From: MED-G105 sp038522945
GTDB taxonomy: Bacteria > Pseudomonadota > Alphaproteobacteria > Caulobacterales > Parvularculaceae
Reading direction: 5' to 3'
DNA length: 64,000 nucleotides
Assembly (NCBI GenBank): GCA_038522945.1
Contig: JBCBJV010000002.1
Coordinates: 1 to 64,000 of the forward strand
Below the pieces are notes generated by a model. It ran no database searches, had not been told where the DNA came from, and saw only the letters and a list, made by a program, of their open reading frames with translations. Below, one piece after another: positions 34,833-44,061 of the stretch (its first letter is position 1; every line of letters begins with the position of its first letter). The position numbers and the translations under genes are program-made.

Positions 34833-35087
34833 ATGAACAAACGCGCTCCATATGAGAACGAAGTCGACGCGCTTGAAAGCGTTGATGGTAAAACGGTTTA
34901 TTCGATACGCACACGTGGTGACGGGCTTTACGAGTTTTACGTTGAACGTCGAAGCTTTGATGATGAAGAAACCACGCTTTATTGGACACAAGATATGTTG
35001 CCGCGCCCACATATATTCGCATCAATCGAAGACGCACGAGCAGAAATTCTTGCTCAGTTTGGTGATTTAATCGGACCTAACCGTTAA
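34833..35087 (+). CDS. Small orphan protein (84 aa)
   Basis: ATG at 34833, directly preceded by an in-frame TTG. 84 aa, acidic, no membrane segment, with a regular strand-helix pattern: ALESVDGKTVYSIRTRGDGL, YEFYVERRSFDDEETTLYW, then FASIEDARAEILAQFG. The residue use looks like a real small cytosolic protein, but there is no good ribosome-binding site and I know no family. It follows the MITE region on the plus strand. Confidence 0.5.
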   Translation: MNKRAPYENEVDALESVDGKTVYSIRTRGDGLYEFYVERRSFDDEETTLYWTQDMLPRPHIFASIEDARAEILAQFGDLIGPNR

Positions 35088-35177
35088 ACGGGCCAATGAC
35101 CTCTTTAGGGCGCATTAAGCCACTCCCCTTTTGGATTGCGATCTATAGCCAAGGGCCAAGATCAACAATCAAACCAG

Positions 35178-36146
35178 CTACCCCACCTCAGGCAGATCGA
35201 AAACCTTCAGTCCCAGGAAAGTTGCGCGGCCGTTTTCCATCTTCAGCGTGCCTTTGACGGTGCCGCCTTGGGCCATGGCGGCGAGGGCCAATCCGCCTTG
35301 CAAGGCGCTGCCTTCGCGCTCTGACAGAAGGCCCATTTCCTGGACCGCCACGGCGAAGGCGACCGGGTCATTGATCTCGGCATTGAGCGTGCCTGTCGGG
35401 TAATTATCATTGTCCAGACGAACCTCACCATCAAAACGGACGATCGCCTCGCCGAGTTTGATGGACAGGGCGACAAGATCCACGGTTCCACGGGCGCCCC
35501 GCCACGCGTCAGGTTCGTGCAATAGGCCGGCCTGGCTCACCGTGCCGAACCCTTCGATCCGATCAAGGACGATGTCGCGATCGCCAAGATCCACGGTCAC
35601 GGCGTCTGCGGTAAGGCTGGTCTCGATCAGGTCCGCTTGCAGATCGGTTGGTCTTGTGTTGACGAGGAAAGCATCCAGATTTGCCATCGGGCGATCTTCG
35701 CCCGTCGCAAGCGCGACCCCTCTGCCTTCTGCCTTGAAGAGCCAACGATCCCCTTGCGTTCGTTCAATACTCGAACGCAGATCATCCGATGTCAGACGGA
35801 ATTCAGTATCGGAGGTGGTGATTTTCTGTTCACCGCCAAGGGAAAAGACCAATCGCTTCAGATCATAGGGGAGCACATCGATGAAAAGATCATCGGTTGT
35901 GAAATCAAACGTTGCCCCTTTGATCGCCACATCGGCCACGTTCCCGCGCAGCAAAAAGGGAAACCCACGCGTGGAGAATGCTTCATAGTTGACCGATAGG
36001 CCGTTGAGGGTCTGGGCTTCGGCAAAGCCGTCAATTTCGCCCTGCATGAATTTCGCGCCCTGCTGCCACAGCATATACCAGCCGATCAGGAACAGGAGGA
36101 AGGCGGCGATGGGCCCATAAAGGAAGAGGCGGTTTGGTCGGGTCAT
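35178..36146 (-). CDS. DUF2125-family membrane-anchored protein
   Basis: 322 aa. One N-terminal membrane helix (about 8-28, LYGPIAAFLLFLIGWYMLW), then a large beta-rich periplasmic domain with the family's GFPFLLRGNVADVAI near residue 60 and repeated amphipathic strands to the end. DUF2125 is common in alphaproteobacteria; its repeated beta strands are reminiscent of AsmA/lipid-transfer-like barrels, but its function is unknown. ATG at 36146, 8 bp after the plsC stop, so the two are probably one operon. Confidence 0.9.
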   Translation of the reverse strand: MTRPNRLFLYGPIAAFLLFLIGWYMLWQQGAKFMQGEIDGFAEAQTLNGLSVNYEAFSTRGFPFLLRGNVADVAIKGATFDFTTDDLFIDVLPYDLKRLVFSLGGEQKITTSDTEFRLTSDDLRSSIERTQGDRWLFKAEGRGVALATGEDRPMANLDAFLVNTRPTDLQADLIETSLTADAVTVDLGDRDIVLDRIEGFGTVSQAGLLHEPDAWRGARGTVDLVALSIKLGEAIVRFDGEVRLDNDNYPTGTLNAEINDPVAFAVAVQEMGLLSEREGSALQGGLALAAMAQGGTVKGTLKMENGRATFLGLKVFDLPEVG

Positions 36147-36154
36147 GGGGCGCT

Positions 36155-36898
36155 TTATACGAGCGCTTGGCCGATTTCGAAAACCTCTTCGCCATCGTCT
36201 CCGAGCGTTTTGTGGTTGGCGCGCATGGTCCCTTCAAGGCGTTCCAGGAAAACCCGCTTCTGCAAGCCAGGCTCCAGCGCGGGCAGGAACCGTAGCGTGA
36301 TTGTCCCGGGCGTTTTCGCCGGTCCCGGGTGAAGCCAGTGGTCGCCAGAGTTATGGACCGTCGGTGTGCAGTACACATTTGCCTGTCCGTAAAGACCGGC
36401 AATGCCAGGCTGGAACGGAAGCACCTGATCGGCGGGCGCTCGTGTACCCTCGGGAAAGATCACCACCTGGCGCCCATCGTCGAGCCGCGACTTAACCTCC
36501 CGCGACATTTTCCGGTAGCTCTTGGCGCCGGCATTGCGGTCGATCACAATGTTGCCCGCCTTAATGCCCCACCAGCCATAAACCGGGATCCGCAACAGCT
36601 CTTCCTTGAATACAAGGGTCGCCTTGGGGAGGAGGGCATAAAGGGCGATCGTCTCCCACATGGAATGGTGGTTAGCGGCCACAATGGCGGCTCCTTGGGG
36701 GATATGCCCTTGACCTTGCAGGTTGAGACGCACCCCGCAAATCACCCGTAGGGACCCCAGCATGAGCCGCGACCAGGCTCTAATGCAGGCGCTTGCGGCC
36801 TGATATCCAAACGCAAGAGCGGGCAGGCAAATGGCCCCCATGACGACGGTAATGATCGCCATATAGGCCACGAAGAATGCACCGCGGAACCAAGCCAT
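36155..36898 (-). CDS. plsC: 1-acyl-sn-glycerol-3-phosphate acyltransferase
   Basis: 247 aa. Acylates lysophosphatidic acid to phosphatidic acid at the inner membrane. N-terminal membrane helix (about 5-35), then the PlsC domain with NHHSMWETIAL (the His motif, with Glu in place of Asp, as common in this class), VFKEELLRIPVYGWW, VIDRNAG and the phosphate-binding FPEGTRAPADQ. ATG at 36898. Sits between the DUF2125 and YdcF-like genes on the same strand. Confidence 0.93.
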   Translation of the reverse strand: MAWFRGAFFVAYMAIITVVMGAICLPALAFGYQAASACIRAWSRLMLGSLRVICGVRLNLQGQGHIPQGAAIVAANHHSMWETIALYALLPKATLVFKEELLRIPVYGWWGIKAGNIVIDRNAGAKSYRKMSREVKSRLDDGRQVVIFPEGTRAPADQVLPFQPGIAGLYGQANVYCTPTVHNSGDHWLHPGPAKTPGTITLRFLPALEPGLQKRVFLERLEGTMRANHKTLGDDGEEVFEIGQALV

Positions 36899-36947
36899 GT
36901 CCTATGTACGACACCAAGCTGCCTAGTATATCAACTCTAATCCAAGG

Positions 36948-37526
36948 TCAGCCGGCGAGTGTGCCCAACCAGACCCACAAGAATTTGGCGTATTCCCCGA
37001 CAAGCACACGCCAGCCCTGAATGTCGGTGGGAATACCGTTAGGGCCAATCACCGACGACGGAACCGGATGGGCGATGAGCCTGAGGGCAGGGTCTTTTTT
37101 GCGGGTTTCCAGGAGCGCCCTCGGCATGTGGTAGTCTGAGGTAACAAGCCTGACAGTTGAAAACCCGTGGCGGCCCGCCCAGGCAGAGAGTTCATTGGCA
37201 TTTCCCACGGTAGATTTGGCCTGCATCCCGAGATCTATACAACAGGCAAACCGGTGGGCATCACCCATCCAGTGGGGGCGAATGTCCGCATGGCCTGTCT
37301 TGGGATGGACGCCCGAGATCAACAGCCGCTGACCCTTGCCCGTTTCAAATTCAGCCATGGCAGCGAGGAGCCGATTGGCCTCGCCTGTGAAAACGACAAT
37401 GGCATCTTCGGTGTGCCGGGCAGGAGCTTGGGTCGAAACTGGCGCGGGTATCGCGGCAATAAACGCTGCAAAGCCAGCCGCAAAAGCAGCAACCAAGATC
37501 GCGAGGGTGCCAGTGACCAGTTTCAA
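36948..37526 (-). CDS. YdcF/SanA-like DUF218 protein
   Basis: 192 aa from a TTG at 37526, with AAAGGA about 11 bases upstream; no ATG fits. An N-terminal membrane helix (about 4-28) anchors a DUF218 domain: DAIVVFTGEANRLLAAM, RLLISGVHPKT, KSTVGNANELSAWA and VTSDYHMPRALLE are all typical. Relatives (SanA, ElyC) affect envelope integrity and polyprenyl-lipid use. The plsC and DUF2125 genes follow on the same strand, consistent with envelope work. Confidence 0.85.
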   Translation of the reverse strand: MKLVTGTLAILVAAFAAGFAAFIAAIPAPVSTQAPARHTEDAIVVFTGEANRLLAAMAEFETGKGQRLLISGVHPKTGHADIRPHWMGDAHRFACCIDLGMQAKSTVGNANELSAWAGRHGFSTVRLVTSDYHMPRALLETRKKDPALRLIAHPVPSSVIGPNGIPTDIQGWRVLVGEYAKFLWVWLGTLAG

Positions 37527-37770
37527 CAGCTCAATTTCCTTTCAACTCAAGTCGCCCTTTCACTGGGCTGTAACTTAGGCCTTTCTTGTGGGCCGTTTGC
37601 ATGGGCCAATTCGGTGAATTTGGCGTTTCCTCTTGACCCTAGCAAAACCCTCTACGATGGGCCAAATTTACAGTGATCTGTTGGCGTCTGGGAATGCCCT
37701 TAAGGAGGCCCACCGTCCTTTTTTGCGACCAGCACGTGATCGGAACCAAGGTCCATGCCATAAAATACGC

Positions 37771-39000
37771 ATGAGATATCCCATTCCGACGTCCCGCGAC
37801 GAGGCGGTAGAACTCGATCGTCAGGATCCATTGCGAGACCGTCGCAGTCAGTTTGTTCTGGAAGAAGGCCTGATTTATCTCGACGGGCATTCTCTCGGGC
37901 CGGCGGGGCAATTGGCCCTTCAATCTCTTGATAAGACCGCCCAAACCGCCTGGTCGCGCGGTCTTATCCGGTCGTGGAATGAGGCTGGCTGGATCGATTG
38001 GCCCATGGCGCTGGGCGATAAGATAGCGCGGTTGATTGGCGTTTGCCCGGGGGAGGTGATCGTCACTGACACGGTTTCGGTGAACCTTTTCAAGCTAGCG
38101 GCCGCGGCGCTTCCATTGGCGAAAAGCCGTGTGCTGATTGTCGAGCGTGATGAATTCCCGACGGACCAGTATATCTTGGAAGGCTTGAGGAGGCTGAGCG
38201 GTGTTGAGATGATCCGCACTGAGGCCGGCAAAGGGGCAGCGCGCCTTGCGGAGACCGGCGGTGTGCTGATTAAGAGTGCCGTCAATTACAAGACGGCAGC
38301 AATCGCTGATATCCATAGTTTGGAAAAGACAGCACATGGCTCAGACGGGCTGATCATATGGGATCTCAGCCACGCAACCGGGCTATTGGCGCTTGATCTC
38401 ACTGGAAGCGGAGCACGGCTAGCCGTGGGGTGTACGTACAAATACTTGAATGGGGGGCCCGGCGCGCCGGCGTTTGTCTACGCCGCGAACGCGATCTGCG
38501 ATGACCTGGTGTCGCCTCTATCTGGCTGGATGGGCCACGCTAACCCGTTTGCTTTCGACAGTCAGTATGTCCCTCAAAAAGGGGTTGCGCGCTTTGCCTG
38601 CGGGACACCGCCGATCCTCTCGATGGCCGGTTTGAAAGGAACGCTTGAGGCTTTCGATGGCGTGGATCTCAACCAATTGGCCGAGAAGGCCCAGGTTCTG
38701 GGCGATCTTTGTCTGAGCTTTGGAGAAGAGTTTGGGTTGAATACCGTCTCGCCAAGGATTGGCGCTCCCCGAGGCGGCCATGTGAGCCTCGTCCATGAGG
38801 AAGGCTATGCGATTGTCCAAGCCCTCATCGCTCGGAACATCATCGCTGATTTCCGCGCGCCTGATCTAATGCGGTTCGGTGTCTCCCCGCTCTATGTGAG
38901 GTTTCAAGATGTCTGGGACGCCATGACGTCCTTAGGTGACATCCTCCGGACGGAGGCGTGGAACACCCCCGTCTTCCGGACCCGCGCGAAAGTCACATAA
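37771..39000 (+). CDS. kynU: Kynureninase
   Basis: 409 aa PLP enzyme that cleaves kynurenine to anthranilate and alanine. N-terminal DRRSQFVLEEGLIYLDGHSL, the DTVSVNLFKLAAAAL helix, LIIWDLSHATG with the PLP-contacting Asp/His, and the PLP Lys in CTYKYLNGGPGAPAF are all kynureninase-type. ATG at 37771; an in-frame TTG at 37723 follows AAGGAGG (37702-37708) but at too great a distance. No kynA or kynB is nearby. It converges with the secreted orphan gene, 21 bp apart. Confidence 0.92.
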   Translation: MRYPIPTSRDEAVELDRQDPLRDRRSQFVLEEGLIYLDGHSLGPAGQLALQSLDKTAQTAWSRGLIRSWNEAGWIDWPMALGDKIARLIGVCPGEVIVTDTVSVNLFKLAAAALPLAKSRVLIVERDEFPTDQYILEGLRRLSGVEMIRTEAGKGAARLAETGGVLIKSAVNYKTAAIADIHSLEKTAHGSDGLIIWDLSHATGLLALDLTGSGARLAVGCTYKYLNGGPGAPAFVYAANAICDDLVSPLSGWMGHANPFAFDSQYVPQKGVARFACGTPPILSMAGLKGTLEAFDGVDLNQLAEKAQVLGDLCLSFGEEFGLNTVSPRIGAPRGGHVSLVHEEGYAIVQALIARNIIADFRAPDLMRFGVSPLYVRFQDVWDAMTSLGDILRTEAWNTPVFRTRAKVT

Positions 39001-39021
39001 GTTCAGATTATGCTAAGGGAA

Positions 39022-40047
39022 TCAGCTGCCGGCGTCGACGTTTGCGACCCAGCCAACACAGCTGGCCACATCGTTCAGCCCATGTTCGCCAAGGCAAAAC
39101 GCTTCTTCATAAGATGTGCGCGTTGCTGCGATGCATTGGCTGAGGGTCAGCTGCGCCATGGAAAGGCACCGGTTTGCCTTGGTGTTTTTGGCGTAGACGC
39201 TCACGAGCTTTTCATTGGTGGACCCAACGGCATAACGCGCGGCCAGGTTCAGGATCCGGTCCATGACGACCTGGGCGTTCTTTTCAGTCATTTCGCCTTT
39301 GCCCCCTTCAACGCCCCAGTCCGCTGACCAGGCGCCGTCGACCGACGACAGATCAGGTGAGGTGACGCCCCGGTTGGTGGCACCGACCATGGTTGGCGCG
39401 GTGGCTTTGGGCCGGGCACTCGCAAAATCTTTGGCTTCGCTAAGGCGCTGGGATGAAGAGGTCCGCAGTTTTGCCTTGCCCCAAGCAGTCCGTTGCATGG
39501 CGTAGGCTTGGGTCTTGAATGCCTCGCCAAGATTGTAAAAGCGGGAGGAGTCCTGAACGGTCATGGCCAGCACTCGATCAATGGCGGCCTCGGCGCCGGG
39601 AAGATTGCGGGCGTAACTTGGGTCTTGGGCCATCTTGGAGATCAGGGCGTCTTTACCTTCAAGCTCGCCTTTTTTGCGGCGGCGGCGTTTTTTCTTTTTC
39701 GGTTCCACCTCGTTTTGAAGGGCTTCAGCAAAAGCCGGAGTATCCGCGGCGACAAGAGCGGCAAAGGCAACCCACCCGGCAGCAAGATCGTCTGCCTCGT
39801 GGGCCGCAAGGCGCCGGTGCGCTTCTCTGGTGACTTCCGCGCTGGTGAACTGGGTTTCTTCCACGGCGGCAATATCCTGGCGATACTGGATATAGTATGC
39901 GGCCTGGCGTTCCAGGGCCGTATCGCGGGGTTGAGCGAGGCTTTCAGCGCTGACGCCGGTGGCAAGGGCGAACGAAAGGGAGGCAACAAAGCCGGAAATC
40001 GCAAGCCGTTTTGGATTTCTTGCCGCTCTCATATTTCTCGCTTTCAT
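39022..40047 (-). CDS. Secreted protein of unknown function with a poly-Lys/Arg tract
   Basis: 341 aa from the ATG at 40047; a second ATG at 40032 is possible. Signal peptide (about 1-34, ending VSAES). The mature protein is mostly helical, with a striking basic tract KKKKRRRRKK at about residue 120, then a linker (RPKATAPTMVGATNRGV) and a C-terminal region with four Cys (RCLSMAQLTLSQCIAATRTS, FCLGEHGL, ASCVGW), probably forming disulfides in the periplasm. I know no named family. Divergent from the histidine kinase. Confidence 0.75.
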   Translation of the reverse strand: MKARNMRAARNPKRLAISGFVASLSFALATGVSAESLAQPRDTALERQAAYYIQYRQDIAAVEETQFTSAEVTREAHRRLAAHEADDLAAGWVAFAALVAADTPAFAEALQNEVEPKKKKRRRRKKGELEGKDALISKMAQDPSYARNLPGAEAAIDRVLAMTVQDSSRFYNLGEAFKTQAYAMQRTAWGKAKLRTSSSQRLSEAKDFASARPKATAPTMVGATNRGVTSPDLSSVDGAWSADWGVEGGKGEMTEKNAQVVMDRILNLAARYAVGSTNEKLVSVYAKNTKANRCLSMAQLTLSQCIAATRTSYEEAFCLGEHGLNDVASCVGWVANVDAGS

Positions 40048-40477
40048 TGGTTTTGTTCCGGCTAATTCGACTAGGTCTTCATGGGAGGCATCAACATAGC
40101 TCCCGCTCCGGCCCACCGCCGGTGATTTGCAACGCAACATCCACTTCTCCCGGAAATCGTCTGTCCAACCTGTTGAGCAACGGCTTCTTGTGAACCGCCA
40201 TTGTTCGCTACCACGCCCACATTAAGTCTCGCTTCGGAACTGTAGCGGGATTGTCGACAAATTCGAGAGGGTTTCGCCTCGAATTGATGGAAATTCTGAC
40301 ACAGGCGCGAAACCTTAATGATTTCGACATCAAAACCCCCCAAAGAATCCCTCTTCATACTTTGTTAAGGATGGCAACCGCATCGTGAAGATCAGTTAAC
40401 CAGCTTGGTGAGCAACGATGCAGCTGCGTGTCTGGCAGCGGCGTCAAATTTGAGTGCAACTGGAGATTAAGAGCGAG
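40048..40477. other. 430-bp intergenic region with an 8-bp inverted repeat
   Basis: Divergent promoter region between the secreted orphan (minus) and the histidine kinase (plus). It holds a stem-loop with perfect arms AATTCGAG (40260-40267) and CTCGAATT (40278-40285) and several TTAA boxes. A 95-codon minus-strand frame at 40071-40358 has no ribosome-binding site and odd composition, so I do not call it a gene. Confidence 0.45.
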
Positions 40478-41983
40478 ATGAAGCCCACGGCCGACAAGAT
40501 TTCTGCCTCTCAGCCGCTCGCTTCGTACGAGGCGACTGGTGCCCGCCATATTGGTGCCAATCGGAGAGATCGTGGCGTTAAGCATCGCTTGGCAAAAATG
40601 TTGCGCCTGTTCGCCGATATGATCTCCCCGGCGCCGACATTTACCGGTTCCAATGAGGCCGCCCTCGTTGAAATCGACCGCGATGGGCTCATTGTTTCCG
40701 CAAGCCTTGCGACCGAAACTCTCCTGCGCACGTTTTCTAACGGCATGGGCTTCGCCATGGCCTTCCTTCCTGAGGAGCGTGCCCGGATTTGCCGAGCCCT
40801 TGGCGACAACGAGATGACGACCATCTCTGCAAGGGCGCGCCGCGCCGACGGCAGCGTTGTCAAAGTCCGCATGTTCCTGGATCGCGGCCCAAATCAAGAC
40901 GGGCACATTAGCGTTCTCCTGGTAGACGAGACAGACCTTGACCTGATGGCCCGCCGTCTCAGCCAGGAAACCGCGAAGGCTCGCGCTGAATCCCAGTCGA
41001 GTGCTGCTCTGCTTGCGGACCTCAGCCACGAGATGAAGACGCCGCTCAACGCGGTGATCGGATTTTCTGAGACCATGGCGCAGGAAACCTTCGGGCCCAT
41101 GGGCCATCCAAAATATGGGGAGTATGCTGAGCATATCCGTGCCTCGGGCCGGCACCTCCTTGACCTTGTTTCTTCGATCCTCGACCTGGCGCGGATCGAT
41201 GCAAACCGGATGTCTTTGACGCCTGTGCTCACAGACCCGGCAGCCATTGCGCGCGAATGCGTCGGCATGGTTGAGATTGCTGCTGAACAAGCGGGGCTAA
41301 GGCTCGTCACATCAATTGATGATGAGCTTCCTGAGTGTTTCCTCGACCCGCGGGCGGTGCGCCAGATTCTCCTGAACCTGCTTTCCAACGCGGTGAAGTT
41401 TACCAGCGATGGAGAAGTGCGACTGAGCTTGAAATCGCAAGACGGGGCACTCCAATTCGAAGTACAAGACACTGGCGTTGGCATGAACGAGGCGGACCTT
41501 GAAAGCCTCGGTGCCAGGTTCACTGAAATCCATGCGCTGGGTGTGCGAGGGGCAAACGGCGCCGGGCTTGGATTGTCGCTGGCATTTGCTCTTGCCAATC
41601 TTCATGGCGGTAATCTGCGACTTACATCTGCGCCGGGGGAGGGCCTTACAGCCCACGTCACTCTGCCCATAGAGCTGACTGACAGCAAAGCGATCGCCCC
41701 TCGTCAGGCTCTGCCTAACGCACCCTTTGAGGCGGCCAGCGCCATGCCACATCCGACGTCGACTACGCTCCGATCACCAATCGAGGCCACGGCAACGCAA
41801 ACGGCTGACAGTGCTGTTGAAGCGGGCAGATCTGATCATTCAACCAGCCACAATCATGTATCCAGCCCCGATAAGGCGACCAGTAACGTCCTCACGCAGC
41901 TTGAGCGTATCGAGGCGTATCGCCGGGAGCTGTCAGGTCGTCGCCATGAAACCAGGTCCCCGGGCAGGGCGTCGGCGGCCTAA
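40478..41983 (+). CDS. PAS-like sensor histidine kinase
   Basis: 501 aa, no membrane helix, so probably cytosolic. A PAS-like domain (about 50-150, ALVEIDRDGLIVSASLATET) leads to HisKA with the phospho-acceptor His184 in DLSHEMKTPLNAVIGFSE, and a HATPase with N box NLLSNAVKF, G1 DTGVGMNEADL and G2 GANGAGLGLSLAFA. The H box and spacing resemble the PleC/DivJ group of alphaproteobacterial kinases. After the ATPase there is a Ser/Thr/Ala-rich tail of about 100 residues. No response regulator is adjacent. ATG at 40478, GGAG about 12 bases upstream; a GTG at 40454 is in frame. Confidence 0.9.
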   Translation: MKPTADKISASQPLASYEATGARHIGANRRDRGVKHRLAKMLRLFADMISPAPTFTGSNEAALVEIDRDGLIVSASLATETLLRTFSNGMGFAMAFLPEERARICRALGDNEMTTISARARRADGSVVKVRMFLDRGPNQDGHISVLLVDETDLDLMARRLSQETAKARAESQSSAALLADLSHEMKTPLNAVIGFSETMAQETFGPMGHPKYGEYAEHIRASGRHLLDLVSSILDLARIDANRMSLTPVLTDPAAIARECVGMVEIAAEQAGLRLVTSIDDELPECFLDPRAVRQILLNLLSNAVKFTSDGEVRLSLKSQDGALQFEVQDTGVGMNEADLESLGARFTEIHALGVRGANGAGLGLSLAFALANLHGGNLRLTSAPGEGLTAHVTLPIELTDSKAIAPRQALPNAPFEAASAMPHPTSTTLRSPIEATATQTADSAVEAGRSDHSTSHNHVSSPDKATSNVLTQLERIEAYRRELSGRRHETRSPGRASAA

Positions 41984-42015
41984 GACGACCATTCCTCCAG
42001 CATGTCGGGGTTGCG

Positions 42016-42351
42016 ATGACCTCCGTACCAAGACTGAAATCAAAGATCCGGGTCCAGGCGCTCTTGCGTAGGGTCGACTTGGCCGGTGTTTTTGCAGCCG
42101 TCATCAAGCGCGGCGACCCGGACGCAGGCGCAATTGCAGTGAAGGTATTCCGCGACCGTGATCATGTTGATCTTTATACCGAAGCTCGTGATGCGGATGG
42201 AAATCATGTCTGGATTCGACAATTTGAAGAGCCCGTCTCTGAGGCCGATGTCGAGGCCAAAATTGCTGGTGAGACAAAGTTCGACAGCGATCTTTGGGTG
42301 ATCGAAATCGAAGACCGGGAAGGCCGCTCGTTTCTTGAAGATGAGTGCTGA
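42016..42351 (+). CDS. DUF1491-family protein
   Basis: 111 aa, small soluble alphaproteobacterial family of unknown function. The family pattern is clear: RVQALLRRVDLAGVFAAVIK, RGDPDAGAIAVKV and LWVIEIEDREGRSFLEDE. ATG at 42016, 32 bp after the kinase stop on the same strand, so cotranscription is possible. Confidence 0.88.
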   Translation: MTSVPRLKSKIRVQALLRRVDLAGVFAAVIKRGDPDAGAIAVKVFRDRDHVDLYTEARDADGNHVWIRQFEEPVSEADVEAKIAGETKFDSDLWVIEIEDREGRSFLEDEC

Positions 42352-42549
42352 TGCTCAAGTGTATTTGATCACAAACGTCCCCGTTAACGTGTATCCTTGC
42401 CATCTACATCATCTTACAATTGTCACCGCCGATTTTTCCTAGTATGCAAAATGCGCTGGAAATCGCCGGTGGGAGCCGATTTTCACCGAGCCAGCGCGTA
42501 CCCAGACTATAAAGTGTTGTTTTGGTTGTTGAAGCGAAGGGGGAGACCG

Positions 42550-43401
42550 ATGCTTTCATACGTCAATTCGATGCGCTGTTGGGTAATTGCAGCGTTTGTT
42601 CTCTTAGTTGGACTTTTCACGCCAGCCTATGCCGTGACGATAGTCATCGAGCCCGTCTTCAGAACAGTTCCTGGAACTGGTGGAGACCCAGAAAACAATG
42701 TGATCGGGTTCACATTGCCACCGGGGGCCTTTGTTAATCCCGGTGCTGATGGTATTGGCCCACCTGATCCAGAAAGGTTTTGGGAGGGTGACTTCATTGG
42801 CGCGAATATGCCCGGTGAGTCATTCTACTATCCTGCCGGTTTTCCGGCCGACCCATTCTTGCAGTCCGTTCTACGGTTCTACAATAACACCGACGAAACA
42901 ACCGGCGGTCCGGGCTTCACGATTTCCGGGTTTGTACTGTCGATTATTGGACAGGCGTTTGAGCCACTACCTTTCCAATTTGACTTCCTGTTTCCTGACG
43001 GGCCCTGCAGTCCTGATGGTGAAGGGGGCGAGGTGTGCTTCGATCCCGATCTCAGCTTCATCTTTGGTGATGTAGATGGGGACGGTATTGGCTTTGGTCC
43101 TCAGGCAGACGGATTTTCCATGGGCGATCCGATTTTCGGATCGGTTTCTGTGTCTGAAGACGGCCAGACGATCACCTACAGCGATGGTGAAATCCCCCTT
43201 GGCGGACGTTTTACCGACATCTTCCTTGTAAAGGTTCTGGATGATGAAGGAATGGAAATCCCGTTCATGGAATTGCCGGAGGATTTCTTTGCCTTGGCTG
43301 CAATTGACAGCAGCTTCACAGGACGAGAAGTGCCAATTCCTGCAGCTTGGGTCCTAATGCTTGCCGGGCTGATCGGCATGCGGATCGTCGGTCGAAAGTA
43401 G
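42550..43401 (+). CDS. VPLPA-CTERM-type sorted exported protein
   Basis: 283 aa from the ATG at 42550, with an excellent ribosome-binding site (AAGGGGGAGA). Signal peptide (about 1-28, ending TPAYA). The body is acidic, Gly/Pro/Phe-rich and beta-like, with Asp repeats such as FGDVDGDGIGFG. The C terminus is the three-part signal of exosortase substrates: VPIPAAWVLML motif, hydrophobic helix, and basic end GRK. Such VPLPA-CTERM proteins are cut and anchored by exosortase D-type enzymes. No exosortase is in the window. A second protein with the same signal lies at 51430-52158. Function of the body unknown. Confidence 0.85.
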   Translation: MLSYVNSMRCWVIAAFVLLVGLFTPAYAVTIVIEPVFRTVPGTGGDPENNVIGFTLPPGAFVNPGADGIGPPDPERFWEGDFIGANMPGESFYYPAGFPADPFLQSVLRFYNNTDETTGGPGFTISGFVLSIIGQAFEPLPFQFDFLFPDGPCSPDGEGGEVCFDPDLSFIFGDVDGDGIGFGPQADGFSMGDPIFGSVSVSEDGQTITYSDGEIPLGGRFTDIFLVKVLDDEGMEIPFMELPEDFFALAAIDSSFTGREVPIPAAWVLMLAGLIGMRIVGRK

Positions 43402-43430
43402 GTAGCGGAATATCGCGCAGGCGGCTTGCC

Positions 43431-43943
43431 CTAAATCGTTCCGATGTAGGGCAGGCCCCGCGCGTGTCCGTCATCATCCATGCCATAGCCCACAAGGAAA
43501 TCGTCAGCGCCGGCCTCAAAGCCCACATAGTCCGCCTTGATATCCCTGCTGTGGCCGGTGGCCTTTCGCACCAGAACGCAAATACGAGCTTCGCTCGCCC
43601 CGCGGTCGAGAACCATTTGCTTCGCGAAGTGAAGACTGCGGCCGGTGTCCAGTACATCGTCAACGACCAACACCGAGCGGCCTTCCAGGGCAACGGAAAA
43701 GTCCTTTAACAGGGTTACCACGCCAGAAGACGTCCGTGCACCGCCATAAGAAGATAGCTGGACGAAATCTACAATCGGGTCATGGCCAAGGCGGTGGAGG
43801 GCACGGATCAGATCCGCGGCAAAAATAAACGCGCCGGTCAGGACCGGGGCCATCAGAAAGTCTTTAGGCAGATCTTTGACGATATCGGTGGCGATTGCGT
43901 CAATGCGCGCGGCGATATCGGCCTCGGAATAGAGCGTGTCCAT
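43431..43943 (-). CDS. hpt: Hypoxanthine phosphoribosyltransferase
   Basis: 170 aa. Purine salvage enzyme converting hypoxanthine and guanine to IMP/GMP with PRPP. PRPP-binding motif VLVVDDVLDTGRSLHFAK is complete; VLTGAFIFAADLIRAL and the C-terminal ADDFLVGYGMDDDGHARGL also match. ATG at 43943. It ends 29 bp from the convergent VPLPA gene and is followed upstream by the zinc-ribbon gene on the same strand. Confidence 0.95.
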   Translation of the reverse strand: MDTLYSEADIAARIDAIATDIVKDLPKDFLMAPVLTGAFIFAADLIRALHRLGHDPIVDFVQLSSYGGARTSSGVVTLLKDFSVALEGRSVLVVDDVLDTGRSLHFAKQMVLDRGASEARICVLVRKATGHSRDIKADYVGFEAGADDFLVGYGMDDDGHARGLPYIGTI

Positions 43944-44061
43944 CTGGTCCCCCTGGCGTTGGCTTTGGCGGTGGCGGTAACGATTGGGTAGCGTGTGCTC
44001 TCACGTCTACCTTGCATTGCCGCAGAAAGGAAACCGAACAAAACCAAACGGCGGGGCTGTG

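Noticed and set aside
37702..37727. AAGGAGG and following T run upstream of kynU as an attenuator
   Set aside because: The stem is only about five base pairs and the nearest in-frame start is too far from AAGGAGG; not strong enough to call.
40071..40358. 95-codon minus-strand frame upstream of the histidine kinase
   Set aside because: No ribosome-binding site, unusual composition, and the region looks like a divergent promoter.
40355..41290. 311-codon minus-strand frame over the histidine kinase
   Set aside because: Antisense to a kinase with all motifs intact; no family features.
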